Assembly (NCBI GenBank): GCA_902764045.1
Contig: CACWUI010000021.1
Location: 1-7,382, forward strand
Reading direction: 5' to 3'
DNA length: 7,382 nucleotides
From: an uncultured Lachnospiraceae bacterium
GTDB lineage: Bacteria; Bacillota; Clostridia; Lachnospirales; Lachnospiraceae
Numbering within the stretch: position 1 is the first letter of the stretch; each line of letters starts with the position of its first letter. Under the pieces are notes generated by a model that saw only the letters and a list, made by a program, of their open reading frames with translations, searched no databases and was not told the origin of the DNA. The position numbers and the translations under genes are program-made. This document shows, one piece after another, positions 5,706-7,382 of this stretch.

Positions 5706-5734
5706 TTGATTCTCTCATTTTGCCGTGATATACT
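5706..5734 (+). promoter_or_regulatory. Promoter of the Xre regulator gene
   Basis: TTGATT (5706-5711) and TATACT (5729-5734) are separated by 17 bp, about 32 nt before the ATG. Dyad site 3 ends 6 nt before this -35, so the regulator probably controls itself. Confidence 0.75.
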
Positions 5735-5766
5735 GACTTCAACAGATTTGTTTAAGGAGGTCTTCT

Positions 5767-6291
5767 ATGGCAATCGGGAATCGGATTCGCTTCTTCCGGA
5801 AGCGCAAGGGAATGAAACAAAAGGAATTGGGCGAAGCTCTCGGCTTTACCCTCAAAACCTCGGAAGTGCGCATGACGCAGTATGAGTCCGAAGCACGCAC
5901 TCCGAAAGAAGATATGATCAGGCAGATGGCTTATTTCTTTAATGTCAGCCCGGCGGCGCTCAAGGTGCCAGACATTGATACCTACATAGGGCTCATGCAC
6001 ACCCTCTTCGCTCTTGAAGATATGTACGGGCTTACCGTGGACAACATTGACGGCTGCACCTGCCTCCGGCTCAAGCCGAATCCTGAGATCGGCAAGGAGT
6101 TTGTGAATGTTGGCGAGATGCTGGATGCCTGGCAGAAGCAGGCTGCACTCTATCGCGAAGAAAAGATTACGAAGGAAGACTATGATGACTGGCGCTACAA
6201 CTACCCGGCCAAAGATTCTTCCGGTAAATGGGCGCACGTCATATCTCAGGAACTGAGCGATATGCTTGCGGAAGAAATGAAAAACGGTTAA
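5767..6291 (+). CDS. Xre-family HTH regulator of the IME
   Basis: A 174-residue protein with an N-terminal Xre/Cro-type helix-turn-helix over about residues 4-66: NRIRFFRKRKGMKQKELGEAL (5-25) gives helices 1 and 2, and SEVRMTQYESEARTP (32-46) holds the recognition helix, followed by the usual dimer-side helices to VSPAALKV (60-67). Residues 70-174 are a mixed domain I do not recognise; there is no visible peptidase motif such as HExxH, so it is not an ImmA-type fusion. GGAGG at 5756-5760 lies 6 nt before the ATG. It is the only plus-strand gene here and diverges from the xis/int operon across a region with three dyad sites, the classic layout of a repressor that controls its own gene and the recombination genes. 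The C-terminal part may sense a signal. A strong terminator follows. Confidence 0.88.
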   Translation: MAIGNRIRFFRKRKGMKQKELGEALGFTLKTSEVRMTQYESEARTPKEDMIRQMAYFFNVSPAALKVPDIDTYIGLMHTLFALEDMYGLTVDNIDGCTCLRLKPNPEIGKEFVNVGEMLDAWQKQAALYREEKITKEDYDDWRYNYPAKDSSGKWAHVISQELSDMLAEEMKNG

Positions 6292-6326
6292 TGATGGTAT
6301 AAGCGATTCAGTTTTTGTACTCATAG

Positions 6327-6372
6327 AAAAATGCCCCCTGAATATCATGGTCGATACTCAGAGGGCATTTTT
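6327..6372. terminator. Strong bidirectional terminator after the Xre gene
   Basis: Arms 6327-6341 (AAAAATGCCCCCTGA) and 6358-6372 pair over 15 bp with a single C/A mismatch; the loop is 16 nt. The GC-rich core is followed by a run of five Ts on the plus strand and also on the minus strand. It should end the Xre transcript and could also stop read-through from guaA into the element. Confidence 0.85.
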
Positions 6373-6409
6373 AGATGCTTCTCTTTGTTCTTTAGAATGA
6401 TGAACCTTC

Positions 6410-6447
6410 TCGGGATAGTATCAAAATAGTATCAAATTCTATCCCGA
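6410..6447. repeat. Tandem 11-bp repeats inside a 9-bp inverted repeat near the guaA junction
   Basis: ATAGTATCAAA occurs twice without a gap at 6415-6425 and 6426-6436. The pair is framed by TCGGGATAG (6410-6418) and CTATCCCGA (6439-6447), a perfect inverted repeat. Tyrosine integrases bind short direct repeats (arm sites) beside the crossover point, so this is a good candidate for integrase or Xis binding. Confidence 0.6.
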
Positions 6448-6455
6448 AGTCCCGA

Positions 6456-6477
6456 AAAGCCTTATTTTACGGGCTTT
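6456..6477 (-). terminator. Weak terminator candidate after guaA
   Basis: On the minus strand AAAGCC (6477-6472), a 10-nt loop, then GGCTTT (6461-6456) plus one more T. The stem is only 6 bp and the T-run short, so it is doubtful; it lies 15 nt beyond the guaA stop. Confidence 0.3.
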
Positions 6478-6510
6478 GTCGGAGTGCGTTTATCATTCCC
6501 ATTCGATCGT
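6478..6510. other. Probable attachment junction (att) at the guaA 3' end
   Basis: The last codons of guaA plus the following bases are where the element joins the chromosome if it uses the guaA 3' end. The reading frame ends normally (GTIEWE then TGA), as expected when attP carries a copy of the gene end and restores it. The other att copy was not found within the window, so the core cannot be defined. Confidence 0.4.
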
Positions 6511-7382
6511 GCCAACGGGCTTAGGTGTCAGGTCGTAAAGCACTCTGTTTACGCCTTTTACCTCCTTTGTAATGCGCTCCGTGATCTTCCCAAGCAGTCC
6601 GTAGGGAATCTCTTCTATGGTGGCAGTCATGGCGTCCACGGTATTTACCGCACGGATTATCACCGGATATGCGAAGCTTCGCTTTCCGTCTTCCGATACA
6701 CCCACGGATCTGAGATCGGGAACCACCGTAAAATACTGCCATACCTTTCCTTCAAGCCCGGCATCTGCAAGTTCCTCCCGGAGAATGGCGTCGGACTCAC
6801 GCAGGGCCTCAAGCCTGTCGCGGGTAATGGCACCCAGACACCTTACGCCGAGACCGGGTCCGGGGAAGGGCTGGCGGTAAACCATTTCATCAGGAAGACC
6901 AAGAGCCTTGCCCACGACTCTTACTTCATCTTTATACAGAAGGCGCACCGGCTCCACAAGTTCAAACTGCAGGTCCTCAGGGAGACCGCCCACATTATGA
7001 TGAGCCTTGACTCCGTCACTTTCAAGTATATCCGGGTAAATGGTGCCCTGGGCAAGAAACTCGATACCCTCCTGCTTCGCGGCTTCCTCTGCAAAGACAT
7101 CTATGAATTCTTTGCCTATGATCTTTCTTTTTTCCTCAGGGTCGGAAACCCCGGTCAGCTTTTCCAGGAATCTCTCTGATGCGTCCACATAGATGAGGTT
7201 GGCATCCATTTCATCCCTGAATACTTTGACAACGGCTTCCGGCTCGCCTTTTCGCAACAGTCCGTGGTTCACATGGACGCACACCAGGTTTTTGCCGATG
7301 GCTTTGATAAGAAGTGCCGCGACCACCGAGGAATCCACGCCTCCGGACAGCGCAAGAAGTACCTTTTTGTCACCCACCTGAG
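6493..7382 (-). CDS. guaA: GMP synthase (glutamine-hydrolysing), partial: ATP-pyrophosphatase and dimerisation half
   Basis: The C-terminal half of GuaA, which turns XMP into GMP using ATP and ammonia from glutamine in the cytosol, last step of guanine nucleotide synthesis. The frame is open through the right edge (codons for Gln-Val precede GDKKVLLALSGG), so the glutaminase domain lies outside; the GTG at 7377 is an internal valine, not the start. Motifs: PP-loop SGGVDSS just inside the edge, HVNHGLLRKGE, AQGTIYPD, HHNVGGLPE, RQPFPGPGLGVR, and the C-terminal end KPVGTIEWE typical of the family. The 3' end is intact despite the element beside it. This is a core chromosomal gene and the anchor of the element's insertion site. 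Its transcript would run toward the element and is probably stopped before or at the terminator at 6327-6372. Confidence 0.97.
   Translation of the reverse strand, partial: QVGDKKVLLALSGGVDSSVVAALLIKAIGKNLVCVHVNHGLLRKGEPEAVVKVFRDEMDANLIYVDASERFLEKLTGVSDPEEKRKIIGKEFIDVFAEEAAKQEGIEFLAQGTIYPDILESDGVKAHHNVGGLPEDLQFELVEPVRLLYKDEVRVVGKALGLPDEMVYRQPFPGPGLGVRCLGAITRDRLEALRESDAILREELADAGLEGKVWQYFTVVPDLRSVGVSEDGKRSFAYPVIIRAVNTVDAMTATIEEIPYGLLGKITERITKEVKGVNRVLYDLTPKPVGTIEWE

Larger units (their letters stand above)
673..6490. mobile_element. Integrative and mobilizable element at the 3' end of guaA (left end not placed)
   Basis: The block combines a tyrosine integrase and xis-like gene, an Xre regulator, a MobC-like accessory protein, a RepA-like ATPase and a MobA/MobL relaxase. 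No type IV secretion or coupling-protein gene is present, which defines an IME rather than a self-transmissible ICE. The integrase module faces the 3' end of guaA, a site used by genomic islands in many bacteria. The right boundary is set at the guaA stop region. The left coordinate is only the end of the last recognised element gene and its hairpin; no second copy of the guaA 3' end was found in the window, so the element may extend past position 1 and include the ORF6N gene. Confidence 0.75.

Noticed and set aside
5752..6348. A 198-codon minus-strand frame opposite the Xre gene
   Set aside because: It is antisense to a gene with a clear HTH domain, promoter and ribosome site, and has no ribosome site of its own.
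6484..7179. A 231-codon plus-strand frame opposite guaA
   Set aside because: Antisense shadow of a well-recognised GuaA coding sequence.
1..7382. CRISPR arrays, tRNA or rRNA genes, insertion sequences, toxin-antitoxin pair, restriction or other defence genes
   Set aside because: Looked for on both strands; no repeat-spacer pattern, RNA gene signature, transposase or defence motif was seen.

Overview
The window looks like a chromosomal segment of a Gram-positive gut-type bacterium, most likely a Clostridia/Lachnospiraceae member. The reasons are strong AGGAGG-type ribosome sites before nearly every gene, the GuaA sequence type, and a gene set familiar from Bacillota mobile elements. This assignment rests on recognition of protein families, not on a search.

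Most of the window is an integrative and mobilizable element (IME) lying next to the 3' end of guaA (GMP synthase, minus strand, running off the right edge). Right to left it holds: a short junction with a tandem 11-bp repeat inside an inverted repeat and a strong bidirectional terminator (about 6327-6490); an Xre-type regulator on the plus strand (5767-6291); and a divergent control region with two facing promoters and three copies of a CTTAA-N10-TTAAG dyad. Then comes a minus-strand run of xis-like gene (5370-5579), tyrosine integrase (4301-5383), MobC-like ribbon-helix-helix protein (3972-4304) and RepA-like RecA-fold ATPase (2890-3981), each overlapping the next. After an octad-repeat gap follow a small conserved protein (2564-2800), a roughly 400-bp non-coding, hairpin-rich stretch proposed as oriT, and a MobA/MobL relaxase (710-2152) starting at TTG.

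Left of the relaxase lie a perfect 15-bp-arm palindrome and a minus-strand ORF6N-domain gene (2-601) that runs off the left edge. The 23-nt core of that palindrome is repeated, except for one central base, inside the ORF6N coding sequence. I could not find a second copy of the guaA end, so the left end of the element is not placed; it may lie outside the window.

How it may work together (inference): the Xre protein holds down the xis/int promoter and its own promoter through the three dyads. On derepression one transcript would make excisionase, integrase, relaxosome accessory protein and RepA, so excision and mobilization are coupled. The relaxase with the MobC-like protein would nick the hairpin region, and transfer would rely on a helper conjugation apparatus, because no mating-pair or coupling-protein gene is seen. 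No antibiotic-resistance or obvious defence gene is present in the window.
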